NCBI RefSeq assembly: GCF_014643455.1
Contig: NZ_BMJM01000013.1
Coordinates: forward strand, 1 to 64,000
Direction: 5' to 3'
DNA length: 64,000 nucleotides
Source: Sandarakinorhabdus glacialis
GTDB taxonomy: Bacteria > Pseudomonadota > Alphaproteobacteria > Sphingomonadales > Sphingomonadaceae
This document shows positions 53,648 through 61,644 of the stretch, piece by piece. Positions within the stretch are counted from its first letter, which is position 1, and each line of letters opens with the position of its first letter. Both the position numbers and the translations under genes were made by a program. The notes under the pieces were generated by a model that was not told the origin of the DNA, searched no databases, and was given only the letters and a program-made list of their open reading frames with translations.

Positions 53648-55119
53648 ATGCAGCGGCAATCTCTCCACGGACGCCGGTGCTGGTCGGTGTCGGGGTGGCG
53701 ATGCGGCGTGAGGAGGACCCCGCACGCGCGCTCGAACCGATCGACCTGATGCTGGAAGCAGTGCGCACCGCCGGCGCCGATTGCGGTGCGTCGGCGCTGC
53801 TCTCCGACGTCGGCACCATTGCCGTGCCGCGCGGACGCTGGCGTTACCGCAATCCGGCGGGGGAGATTGCGCGCGCTCTCGGGGCGGCACGCGCAACGAC
53901 GATCGTGTCGAGCGTCGGTGTCCTGCAGCAAACACTTGTCGCCAACGCGTGCGAGGCGATCGCGGCAGGCGAGATCGACAGCGCCCTCGTTACCGGGGCG
54001 GATGCGGGCTACCGGCTCTTGCGGGCGCGGCTGGGCGGAAGCCGCGCGACCGAGCGTGATCAGAACGACGATCCGGACGTACGGCTGGAACCGAAGGCCG
54101 AACTGCGTCATCCGGCCGAGGTCGCCGCAGGCTTGAAAATGCCGGTCGGGCTTTATGCCATGCTCGAAAGCGCGCGGCGGGCAGCGGCCGGCTTGTCGCT
54201 CGACGACCATCGCGACCGCCTTGCCGCGCGCTATGCGCGTTTCGCGACGATTGCGACGGGCAATCCCGATGGCTGGTCACGCACGCCGCTCGACGCGGCA
54301 ACGATTCGTGACGACGGTCCTCGCAACCCGATGCAGGCCTTCCCTTACACACGTGCGCATTGCTCGACCTGGAATGTCGATCAGGCGGCGGCGCTGCTGT
54401 TCTGCTCAGCCGAGCGAGCGCTGGCCTTGAATATCGATCGTTCGCGCTGGGTATTTCCAGTAGCCAGCGCCGAATCGAACCACATGGTCTCGCTTTCTGC
54501 CCGTGCCGACCTAGTCCGTTCGCCCGGTGCCGAGGCGACCGCACGCGCGGTGCTTGAAGCAGGCGGCATGACAATGTCCGAGATAGACCTGATCGAGCTG
54601 TACAGTTGCTTTCCGGTTGCCGTCGACGCGTTCGCCGATGCGCTCGGCCTGTCGCCAGATCGTGATCTGACCATCACAGGCTCGATGGCTTTCGCGGGCG
54701 GGCCTTATAACAACTACTTTTTTCAGGCCACGGCGCGCGCGGCTCAATTATTGCGTGCCGGTGCTGGGCGCACCGCGCTGCTCTCGTGCGTATCGGGTAT
54801 CCTGACCAAACAGGCCTTCGCCTTGTGGTCGAGTGAGCCGTCCGGCGGCGCCTTCGTGCGACGCGACGTGACGGCCGAAGTCGCCGCGGCGTCCGATGAA
54901 CTGCCGGTTGTCGAAAACTATACCGGAGGCGGCCGAATTGCGGGCTGCACGGTCTTGCACGAGCGTGGCAGACAGCCGGAAGCAGTGGCATTAATCGATA
55001 CCGACGATGGAGCGCGAGCTATGGCCGGGTCGGATGAAGCCGAGATCGTTACGAGCATGCAATGCGATGAATGGGTAGGGCGCCGGGTGCACGTCGTTGC
55101 CGGACGTCTGGCGGCGTGA
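53644..55119 (+). CDS. Thiolase-like protein lacking the usual nucleophile Cys
   Basis: The 491-residue protein resembles the acetyl-CoA acetyltransferase/SCP-x-like branch of thiolases. It has PVLVGVGVAMRREEDPARAL, a core IDLIELYSCFPVAVDAFADA, MAFAGGPYNNYFFQATARAA and a C-terminal OB-like tail (ENYTGGGRIAGCTVLHERGR). Where degradative thiolases have the nucleophilic Cys (CxSG), the protein reads VSSVGVLQQTL, so normal thiolysis is doubtful. GGPYNNY replaces the usual GHPxG motif. Relatives with this pattern occur in steroid and terpenoid clusters, where some act in aldol-type side-chain cleavage with hotdog partners (from memory). It starts with GTG in the ligase stop and overlaps the next gene the same way. 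Confidence 0.82.
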   Translation: MNAAAISPRTPVLVGVGVAMRREEDPARALEPIDLMLEAVRTAGADCGASALLSDVGTIAVPRGRWRYRNPAGEIARALGAARATTIVSSVGVLQQTLVANACEAIAAGEIDSALVTGADAGYRLLRARLGGSRATERDQNDDPDVRLEPKAELRHPAEVAAGLKMPVGLYAMLESARRAAAGLSLDDHRDRLAARYARFATIATGNPDGWSRTPLDAATIRDDGPRNPMQAFPYTRAHCSTWNVDQAAALLFCSAERALALNIDRSRWVFPVASAESNHMVSLSARADLVRSPGAEATARAVLEAGGMTMSEIDLIELYSCFPVAVDAFADALGLSPDRDLTITGSMAFAGGPYNNYFFQATARAAQLLRAGAGRTALLSCVSGILTKQAFALWSSEPSGGAFVRRDVTAEVAAASDELPVVENYTGGGRIAGCTVLHERGRQPEAVALIDTDDGARAMAGSDEAEIVTSMQCDEWVGRRVHVVAGRLAA

Positions 55120-55952
55120 GCGCGATGGTCGAACAAGCAGATGGCGAGCGGGGCGACGACGTCTGCGCGTTGCCCCTGGTCCGGCGTATGGCCGCCCTGC
55201 TCGACCGCGATCCGGCCGGCTTTTCGGATGGCGACGCATTGCCGCGCGGCTGGCACGTCGCGTTGTTCAATCCGCCGACGCGGCAGTCGGAACTGCGCGC
55301 CGACGGTGCGGCGCATCTGGGCGTCACGCTCCCTGATCTCGGAATGCCGAGGCTGATGATGGGCGGGCGTCGAATGGAGTTCGCTGGCGACATTGCAATC
55401 GGCTCGCGCGTGCTCAGGACGAGTCGGCTGGGCACGGTCACGATCAAGACAGGGCGATCGGGTCGATTTGCGCTGGTCGATGTTCAGCACCGGATCAATG
55501 TCGACGGCGATGACGTGCCGGTCCTGATCGAGACAACAAGCTATGTCCTGCGGGAGCAGGACAGCAGCGCGCCGGCGAGCGTTGCGCCAAAAATGGCCGT
55601 GACGATCCCACCGGCGAAGGTGTCACGAACCATTGTACCTGACGAAACCATGCTGTTCCGCTATTCTGCGATTACCGATAACCCGCACCGCATCCATTAT
55701 GATCTGAAGTACGCACGATCCGAGGGGTACCCTGCCCTTATCGTGAACGGAACCGTTCCGACGATGCTGCTGCTCGAGATGTTCCGCGCTCACTCGGGCG
55801 GCGAACCGGCGGGATGGCACAGCCGCAACTTGGCACCGATCTTCTGTGGCGTGCCGCTGACCCTGACCCTTGCGGAAGACGACAACGGCTGCGTCATGCG
55901 CGCCTATGGCCCGCTTGGTGAAGTCGCACTGGAAGCGAGAGCCTGGCAATGA
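55116..55952 (+). CDS. MaoC/HTD2-like hotdog dehydratase
   Basis: The 278-residue protein resembles type 2 hydroxyacyl-thioester dehydratases and mesaconyl-CoA hydratase-like proteins. It has GDALPRGWHVALFNPP, LGMPRLMMGGRRMEFAGDI and a C-terminal hotdog part with FRYSAITDNPHRIHYDLKYA, the usual hydratase 2 motif with Asp and His. It could hydrate an enoyl-CoA formed from the acyl-CoA made by the upstream ligase. It starts with GTG in the preceding stop (GTGA) and its stop overlaps the next ATG, so five genes from gntR onward form one transcription unit. ATG at 55125 is an alternative start. Confidence 0.82.
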   Translation: MSAMVEQADGERGDDVCALPLVRRMAALLDRDPAGFSDGDALPRGWHVALFNPPTRQSELRADGAAHLGVTLPDLGMPRLMMGGRRMEFAGDIAIGSRVLRTSRLGTVTIKTGRSGRFALVDVQHRINVDGDDVPVLIETTSYVLREQDSSAPASVAPKMAVTIPPAKVSRTIVPDETMLFRYSAITDNPHRIHYDLKYARSEGYPALIVNGTVPTMLLLEMFRAHSGGEPAGWHSRNLAPIFCGVPLTLTLAEDDNGCVMRAYGPLGEVALEARAWQ

Positions 55953-57079
55953 CAAACGAAGCACCTTCGCAGACGCCCGCACTTTGGCCGGGCGCTCTGG
56001 AGGAAGCGCGCGCGCTTATCGGGGTCGATCTGCGTCGGACCGGCCAGCAATGGAATACCGAAGCCTCGCCCGACGCAGTCCGTCACTTCTGCTGGGGTAT
56101 CGGCGATGACAATCCGCTGTACACCGACCCTGACTATGGCGCGGCTTCGGCTCATGGGTCGGCATTAGCGCCCGGGTGCTTCCTCTACACGATCGACACG
56201 ACGGTGGTCGCGCCCAAGCTGCGCGGCATCCAATGGTTGTATGGCGGCACCGATTTTGAATGGTACGAGCCGATACGTCATCGCGACAGCTTCAAGGTAA
56301 GCGCCAAGCTGCTTGATGCCGTTGAAAAGGCGGGCGGCAAGGCGGCCAAGTTCATTATTCAGACCGGCGAGACGCGCTATACCAATCAGCATGGCCAGTT
56401 GGTCTGCCTGGCGCATGGTCATACGGCACGGACCGCGCGGTCGAAGGCAAGTGGCGGACTAAGCTACGCGCCGCGCGAGCCCCACCGCTATTCGCTGGAG
56501 GAGCTGGAGGCGATCGCCCAGGCGATCGAGACCGAAGAACAACGGGGTGCGGCGCCCCGCTTCTGGGAGGAGGTCGAGGTCGGAACCGAAATCCAGCCGA
56601 TGCTCAAGGGCCCGCTCAACATCACCGACATGATCTGCTGGTATTCCGGCGGCGGGCACAGCTACCAATCGCACCGCCGCGCCGTGATGCACCGCGGGCG
56701 CCATCCCGCCGATGCCTTCGTGAATGCCGACACCGGTGCGCAGGACAGCGCCGCGCGCGGCCATACCGAAGCGAGAATGGCGCGCGAGGTGGGAATGCCC
56801 GGCGGCTACGACGTCGGTCCGCAGCGCATCTCGTGGCTGGGGCAGCACATGACGAACTGGATGGGCGACGCTGGCTTTTTACGCCGCCTGAGCGTGTCGG
56901 TGCGCCGGCCCAACATCTTCGGCGACGTGTCGTGGTGCCGCGCCGATATCGTCGACAAGCGCGTCGAGGATGGCGCGCATGTGGTTGACCTGGCGCTGCG
57001 GGTCGAAAATCAGCTAGGCGAGGTTACCGCAAAGGGGACGGCGACTGTCGCTTTACCCGCCAGGACCACGACAGCCTGA
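55949..57079 (+). CDS. FAS1-like/MaoC double-hotdog dehydratase
   Basis: The 376-residue protein has an N-terminal FAS1-like dehydratase hotdog (RHFCWGIGDDNPLYTDPDYG, then ALAPGCFLYTID), which keeps the Asp-Asn hydratase motif. A second hotdog-like half begins at about residue 200 (WEEVEVGTEIQPMLKGPLNI, later VRRPNIFGDVSWCRADIVDK). Such double-hotdog proteins hydrate or dehydrate CoA esters of bulky acids, often as partners of a second MaoC protein and a thiolase-like protein, as seen directly upstream. It is the last gene of the gntR operon. A terminator for the convergent receptor gene lies in the following gap. Confidence 0.85.
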   Translation: MTNEAPSQTPALWPGALEEARALIGVDLRRTGQQWNTEASPDAVRHFCWGIGDDNPLYTDPDYGAASAHGSALAPGCFLYTIDTTVVAPKLRGIQWLYGGTDFEWYEPIRHRDSFKVSAKLLDAVEKAGGKAAKFIIQTGETRYTNQHGQLVCLAHGHTARTARSKASGGLSYAPREPHRYSLEELEAIAQAIETEEQRGAAPRFWEEVEVGTEIQPMLKGPLNITDMICWYSGGGHSYQSHRRAVMHRGRHPADAFVNADTGAQDSAARGHTEARMAREVGMPGGYDVGPQRISWLGQHMTNWMGDAGFLRRLSVSVRRPNIFGDVSWCRADIVDKRVEDGAHVVDLALRVENQLGEVTAKGTATVALPARTTTA

Positions 57080-57194
57080 TCTGCCTGCATTCAACAACAA
57101 CCAGCCCGCGCCCCCATCGGGCCACCAGATCTCATGGCGGGCCACGGCCGCCGCCGCATTTTCGTTCGGCGTGGCAACTGGGCCAAACAGGAAA

Positions 57195-57224
57195 GCGGGC
57201 ATCATGATGTTTCATGATGCCCGC
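57195..57224 (-). terminator. Intrinsic terminator of the TonB receptor gene
   Basis: GCGGGCATCATGA (57195-57207) and its exact complement at 57212-57224 form a 13-bp stem with a 4-base loop. On the minus strand it is followed by TTTCCTGTTT, so it fits an intrinsic terminator for the receptor gene that ends at 57286. It could also serve the opposite direction. Confidence 0.75.
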
Positions 57225-57285
57225 CCCGAATACAGATTTTTGTGTTGCAGTTCAAAAAGCTATGTTCGCTTCCTGCTTCACCGGT

Positions 57286-59787
57286 TCAATTCTTGATACT
57301 GAAAGTAATGCCGTACGTGACCGGCTGCCCGACGAACCGGACGGTCGCGTCGAGATAGTGGGCCGCATTGGTCACATAGTATTTATTGAGGACGTTCTTG
57401 CCCCAAACCATGACCTTGTAGCGGCGATCACCGAACTCGTACCCGATCCGCGCATCGACCGTGGCATAAGCCGGAATGACGAACGGCTGACTGATGTCGG
57501 CCGCATGCCGATCGTTGACCAAGTTGCGGAACTGTATGGAACGACCGTTCAGCGTGGCTACCGACGAGGACTGCCCGCGCAGGTTGGCGCCCAGGATGAG
57601 CACACCACTGCCGAGGTCGCTACGATAGTCGGCATCCAGAGTGTACGACCAGTTTGGCGTGAACGGCAATTCGCTACCGGTGAAATCGCAAGGCCCGGGG
57701 CGGCCGCCAGCGGTAGTGCAGCTATTGCCATAGGCCGTCGGCCCTACGAAAGGCACTCCGTCCTTGGCGCGCACCTTCGAGTTCAGATAGACCACCGACG
57801 TGCCCACCGAGAGGCCTTGGGCCGGCCGCACGATCAGTTCGGCCTCGGCCCCCAGCACCCGCGATTTCGGCACGTTGATGAGCACGTCGAGTACGTCGAA
57901 GATCGGGTCCACGACCTTGCCGCGGATCTGCTTGTCGTTGTAATCATAATAGAACGCCGCGCCGTTAAGCTGGATCATGTTGTCGGCCAATGACGCCTTG
58001 AAGCCGGCCTCATACGACGTCACCGATTCCTGGATGACGGGGAAGTAGGCTTTGAAATCCGCGCTGGCGAGAGTCGGGAAGCTGCCCGCCTTGTAGCCGC
58101 GCGAAACGTTGGCGAAGAACAGTGTGTCCGAATTCAGCTTGTAGTCGAGCCCGGCCCGCCAAGAAATATTATCCTCCGCAAGCGTGTTCTTGATCCGATC
58201 GCCGGGAACGCCTTTGCTGTTCAGCACGTAGCAGCCATTCACCCCTATGGGCGTGAACGGATTGCCCGACAACCCGCCGATGATGTTGAACAGGTCCGAC
58301 ACCAGGCCGTCACCGTTGCCCTTGGAGCAAAGCTCCGCGCTGTTGCGGGAGTTGGTGTAGCGTCCGCCCAGTTTTAGCGTTAGTTTGCTGTTTAGGTCAT
58401 ACTCACCATTTGCGAAAAAGGCGTAGTTGCGGATGTCTTGCTGCACTTCGCTGCTTGTTGTGTTTATGAACAGCGTGCCAGGGGCGGAAGATGACCCATT
58501 GGCAAAAGTCAGGGCCTGATCCTCGAAGGTCTTGCTGTTTTCATAGTTTCCACCGACGACCCAGCGGAACGGTCCGTTCCCGGTGTTGGCGATGCGTAGT
58601 TCCTGGTTGAAAGAACGGATGTTCCCGAGACCGTCACCGATGTTGGCTACCGCTTGAGCGCTGCCGTCCTTGTCGCTGAAAAGGTGCTGATCGAAGTCAA
58701 GATAGGAAGTGTTCGAGGTGAGCGTTGCCACATCGCCGAGTTCGAGGTCGGCACGGAGCGCGCCTTGAATGAACTTGCGATTGCTCCGCGGGTCAAGTGA
58801 TGCCGTCGTCTTAGGGACGATCCTGAAATCACCCTTGGTCGGATCCTTGAAGACAACATAATTTGCCGTGGTGGTCCAGTCTGCCGAGCGCGGGTCCGTC
58901 GTCCCGAACGGCGAAGCCAGCAATCCGGCTTGAACGGACGCAGGGTTTTGCCCTCGAACGGCGATGAGTTGCGCCGCCTGTGGCTCGCTCTTGTCCTGCC
59001 AGGCCGTGACAGTGGCGCGCAGCGCCAGCGCATCTGTCGGGTTCAGCGTAAAGGTCAGCCGCCCCGAAATGTACTTCTGTGCACCGTTGCGGTCATCGGG
59101 CCGGGTCAGACTGCGCTGCCAGCCGTCGCCGTCTGCCGCCGACACGGCCAAACGCACGCCTGCCTTGTCGCCGAGCGGTGCGCCAATGAAGGCATTGCCG
59201 TTTACGGCATTGAAACGCCCATAGCTTAAGTCGGCGCCGTATTGCAGCGTGTCTGTCGGCTTCGCGGCAATATAGTTGATCGCGCCGCCGGTAGCGTTCT
59301 GGCCGAACAGCGTGCCCTGCGGCCCCTTGAGAACTTCGACCCGTTCGAGATCGAAGGCCGCCCGCAGCGTCAGCACCGGAAACGGGAGCGGCACTTCGTC
59401 GGTATAGACACTGACAGATGGGTAGACGCCAAGGCTCTCTTCATTGAAGCCGATGCCGCGCAGCGTGTAGATAGGCGTGCCCGCGCCGCTTTCGGCAAAC
59501 TTGAGACCGGGCACCGCAGCGGCGACATCCTGGACTGAAGTAATTCGCCTGTCTGCAAGCGCCTGAGAGCCGATCGCCGTCACTGACAGGCCGACATCGT
59601 TAAGGTTCTGCTCGCGCTTGTTGGCGGTTACGACGATTTCACCTTCGTCTGTCGGACTCGCCGCGAGCCTGGCTGACGCCGTCGCCGCTTGTTCGGTCTG
59701 CGCGGTCTGCGCGCTTGTCGCTGCTGCCAGCCCTACCGCTAGCGCGAACAATCCAGATCCTTGAAATGCGCGACGATATCCGCTCAT
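57286..59787 (-). CDS. TonB-dependent receptor of the BVMO cluster
   Basis: The 833-residue protein has a signal peptide (GLFALAVGLAAATSAQ), TonB box DEGEIVVTANKREQ, a plug with VGLSVTAIGSQALADRRI, YTLRGIGFNEESLGVYPSVS and VEVLKGPQGTLFGQNATGG, and a barrel that ends KVMVWGKNVLNKYYVTN and ITFSIKN. This is the sphingomonad FecA/catabolic type often found with aromatic or steroid catabolic genes. It is divergent from the second monooxygenase, and the gap holds a perfect 23-bp inverted repeat containing the GntR box. Uptake of the hydrophobic cluster substrate is likely. Confidence 0.92.
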   Translation of the reverse strand: MSGYRRAFQGSGLFALAVGLAAATSAQTAQTEQAATASARLAASPTDEGEIVVTANKREQNLNDVGLSVTAIGSQALADRRITSVQDVAAAVPGLKFAESGAGTPIYTLRGIGFNEESLGVYPSVSVYTDEVPLPFPVLTLRAAFDLERVEVLKGPQGTLFGQNATGGAINYIAAKPTDTLQYGADLSYGRFNAVNGNAFIGAPLGDKAGVRLAVSAADGDGWQRSLTRPDDRNGAQKYISGRLTFTLNPTDALALRATVTAWQDKSEPQAAQLIAVRGQNPASVQAGLLASPFGTTDPRSADWTTTANYVVFKDPTKGDFRIVPKTTASLDPRSNRKFIQGALRADLELGDVATLTSNTSYLDFDQHLFSDKDGSAQAVANIGDGLGNIRSFNQELRIANTGNGPFRWVVGGNYENSKTFEDQALTFANGSSSAPGTLFINTTSSEVQQDIRNYAFFANGEYDLNSKLTLKLGGRYTNSRNSAELCSKGNGDGLVSDLFNIIGGLSGNPFTPIGVNGCYVLNSKGVPGDRIKNTLAEDNISWRAGLDYKLNSDTLFFANVSRGYKAGSFPTLASADFKAYFPVIQESVTSYEAGFKASLADNMIQLNGAAFYYDYNDKQIRGKVVDPIFDVLDVLINVPKSRVLGAEAELIVRPAQGLSVGTSVVYLNSKVRAKDGVPFVGPTAYGNSCTTAGGRPGPCDFTGSELPFTPNWSYTLDADYRSDLGSGVLILGANLRGQSSSVATLNGRSIQFRNLVNDRHAADISQPFVIPAYATVDARIGYEFGDRRYKVMVWGKNVLNKYYVTNAAHYLDATVRFVGQPVTYGITFSIKN

Positions 59788-59851
59788 GGCAGTCCCCTCC
59801 CCTTAATGTCTTGTTGACTTATTGACCTATCATCGCGCCAAGAAATCGTTC

Positions 59852-59927
59852 TGTCAATTGTTGGACCGTAGAAAATTGAGGTGGCTTCGGTGTGGAATTA
59901 ACGGTTTCTACGGTCCAACAATTGACA
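59852..59927. promoter_or_regulatory. Paired GntR-type operators as a 23-bp inverted repeat
   Basis: The arm at 59852-59874 (starting TGTCAATTGTTGGACC) is the exact reverse complement of 59905-59927, with 30 bases between. Each arm holds GGTCCAACAATTGAC, one base different from the box at 51199-51213. They lie 65 bases from the receptor start and 52 from the monooxygenase start, so one arm should control each divergent promoter. Confidence 0.8.
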
Positions 59928-59978
59928 TGGATCGATGCTGAAGCTAAATCTGGCGCCGACGGGGAAGGGAGATACAGC

Positions 59979-61622
59979 GTGAATCATTCACATAAGCGGT
60001 CGACAGAGGTCGACGCGGTGATAGTCGGGGCAGGATTTTCCGGACTGTACATGCTGCATCGCCTGCGCGAACTCGGGTTCACGACGCGGATGTTCGAGGC
60101 TGCCGATGGCGTCGGCGGAGCCTGGTACTGGAACCGTTACCCAGGCGCTCGCTGCGACTCGGAAAGCCACTATTACTGCTATTCGTTTTCCGACGAGGTG
60201 CGGAAAGAGTGGAAGTGGAGCTGCCGCTACCCGGCCCAACCCGAGATTCTGGGCTATCTGAATTTTGTCGCTGATCGCCTCGATCTGAAGAAGGATATCG
60301 ACTTCGGCACCCGCGTGACGGCCGGCACCTTCGACGAAGACACGCACGACTGGGTGGTCGAGACCAACGGCGGCGAGACCGTTCGCGCCCGGTTTCTGAT
60401 CACTGCAGTCGGGAACACGTCGGCGCCAAGCAAGCCAGCCATCCAAGGGCTCGATGATTTTGCTGGCAAGATCTATTATACTGCGAGCTGGCCGCACGAA
60501 AAGATCGACTTTTCAGGGCAGCGGGTCGGACTCATCGGCACTGGCTCGAGCGGAATCCAGTGCACGCCGCATCTGGCGGCAGAGGCCGATCGGCTGACGG
60601 TATTCCAGCGGACGGCGAACTACAGCGTCCCCGCGCGCAACCACCTTTTGACCGACGCGATGCGACTCGAGCAGGAAGAGAAGCACCAGGATCTGCGACG
60701 CAAGACGCTGGCATCGCCGATCGGCATGCCTTTTGATCTGCCGCAACTCTCGGCACTCGAAGTTTCGGCGGAAGATCGCAAGCGCCGCTATGACGAACTA
60801 TGGGCCGGCGGCGGCTTCCGGTTCATGTTCACCAGCTTCAACGACTTAACCGTCGACCTGAAGGCGAACGACACCATCGCCGAGTACATCGGGGCAAAGA
60901 TCCGCGACACCGTTCGCGATCCCGCGACTGCCGAGGTTCTGTGTGACTTCAACCACCCTGCCGGTACCAAGCGCCCGCCGATCGACACGGATTACTACGA
61001 GACATTCAACCGCGACAACGTCAACGTGGTGAGTATCCGGACGAACCCCATCCGGGAGATTATGGCCGACGGGATCATCCTTCAGGATAACGAGCGGTAT
61101 GAGCTCGATACTATCGTGTTTGCAACAGGATTTGATGCGGTAACCGGTTCGATCCTCAACATGAACCTGCGCGGTAAAGGGGGCGAGGCGCTCAGGGATA
61201 AATGGGATCGTGGACCACGGGCGTATCTCGGCCTCTCGCCGGCAGGCTTTCCCAACATGTTCATGGTCACCGGTCCAGGCAGTCCGTCGATCCTGGCCAA
61301 TTTCCCGGTCTGCATCGAGCAGCATGTCGACTGGATCGCCGAATGCATGGTTCACATGCGCGAAAACGGTATCGACGAGATCGAGGCGCTGCCGGAGCCT
61401 GAGGATGCATGGGCGAAGATGATCGCCGAAGAAGCGAACAAGACACTGCTCCCGCTGGCTAACTCATGGTACATGGGCGCCAATATACCGGGCAAGCCGC
61501 GCGTCTTTCTCGCCTATCCGAGCGGTGTGCATGCTTACACCGTGATATGCGATGATGTTGCCAAACGCGGCTATGAGGGGTTTGCGCTGCGCAGTCGCAA
61601 GATGGCCGAAGCCGTTTCCTGA
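59979..61622 (+). CDS. Baeyer-Villiger-type flavin monooxygenase with altered fingerprint
   Basis: The 547-residue protein has the FAD motif AVIVGAGFSGLYMLHRL, GGAWYWNRYPGARCDSESHY, the NADPH motif VGLIGTGSSGIQCTPHL and the C-terminal domain found in cyclohexanone-monooxygenase-like enzymes. The type I fingerprint FxGxxxHxxxWP reads FAGKIYYTASWP, so Tyr167 stands in place of the conserved His. Activity may still be that of a Baeyer-Villiger enzyme, but this residue is atypical. GTG at 59979 is chosen with GGGAAGGGAGA upstream; the frame is open further upstream across the operator, which makes an earlier start unlikely. It is convergent with the fused CoA-transferase gene 22 bases away. Confidence 0.9.
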   Translation: MNHSHKRSTEVDAVIVGAGFSGLYMLHRLRELGFTTRMFEAADGVGGAWYWNRYPGARCDSESHYYCYSFSDEVRKEWKWSCRYPAQPEILGYLNFVADRLDLKKDIDFGTRVTAGTFDEDTHDWVVETNGGETVRARFLITAVGNTSAPSKPAIQGLDDFAGKIYYTASWPHEKIDFSGQRVGLIGTGSSGIQCTPHLAAEADRLTVFQRTANYSVPARNHLLTDAMRLEQEEKHQDLRRKTLASPIGMPFDLPQLSALEVSAEDRKRRYDELWAGGGFRFMFTSFNDLTVDLKANDTIAEYIGAKIRDTVRDPATAEVLCDFNHPAGTKRPPIDTDYYETFNRDNVNVVSIRTNPIREIMADGIILQDNERYELDTIVFATGFDAVTGSILNMNLRGKGGEALRDKWDRGPRAYLGLSPAGFPNMFMVTGPGSPSILANFPVCIEQHVDWIAECMVHMRENGIDEIEALPEPEDAWAKMIAEEANKTLLPLANSWYMGANIPGKPRVFLAYPSGVHAYTVICDDVAKRGYEGFALRSRKMAEAVS

Positions 61623-61644
61623 CTGCTTTCAGGCGTGATCGGCG

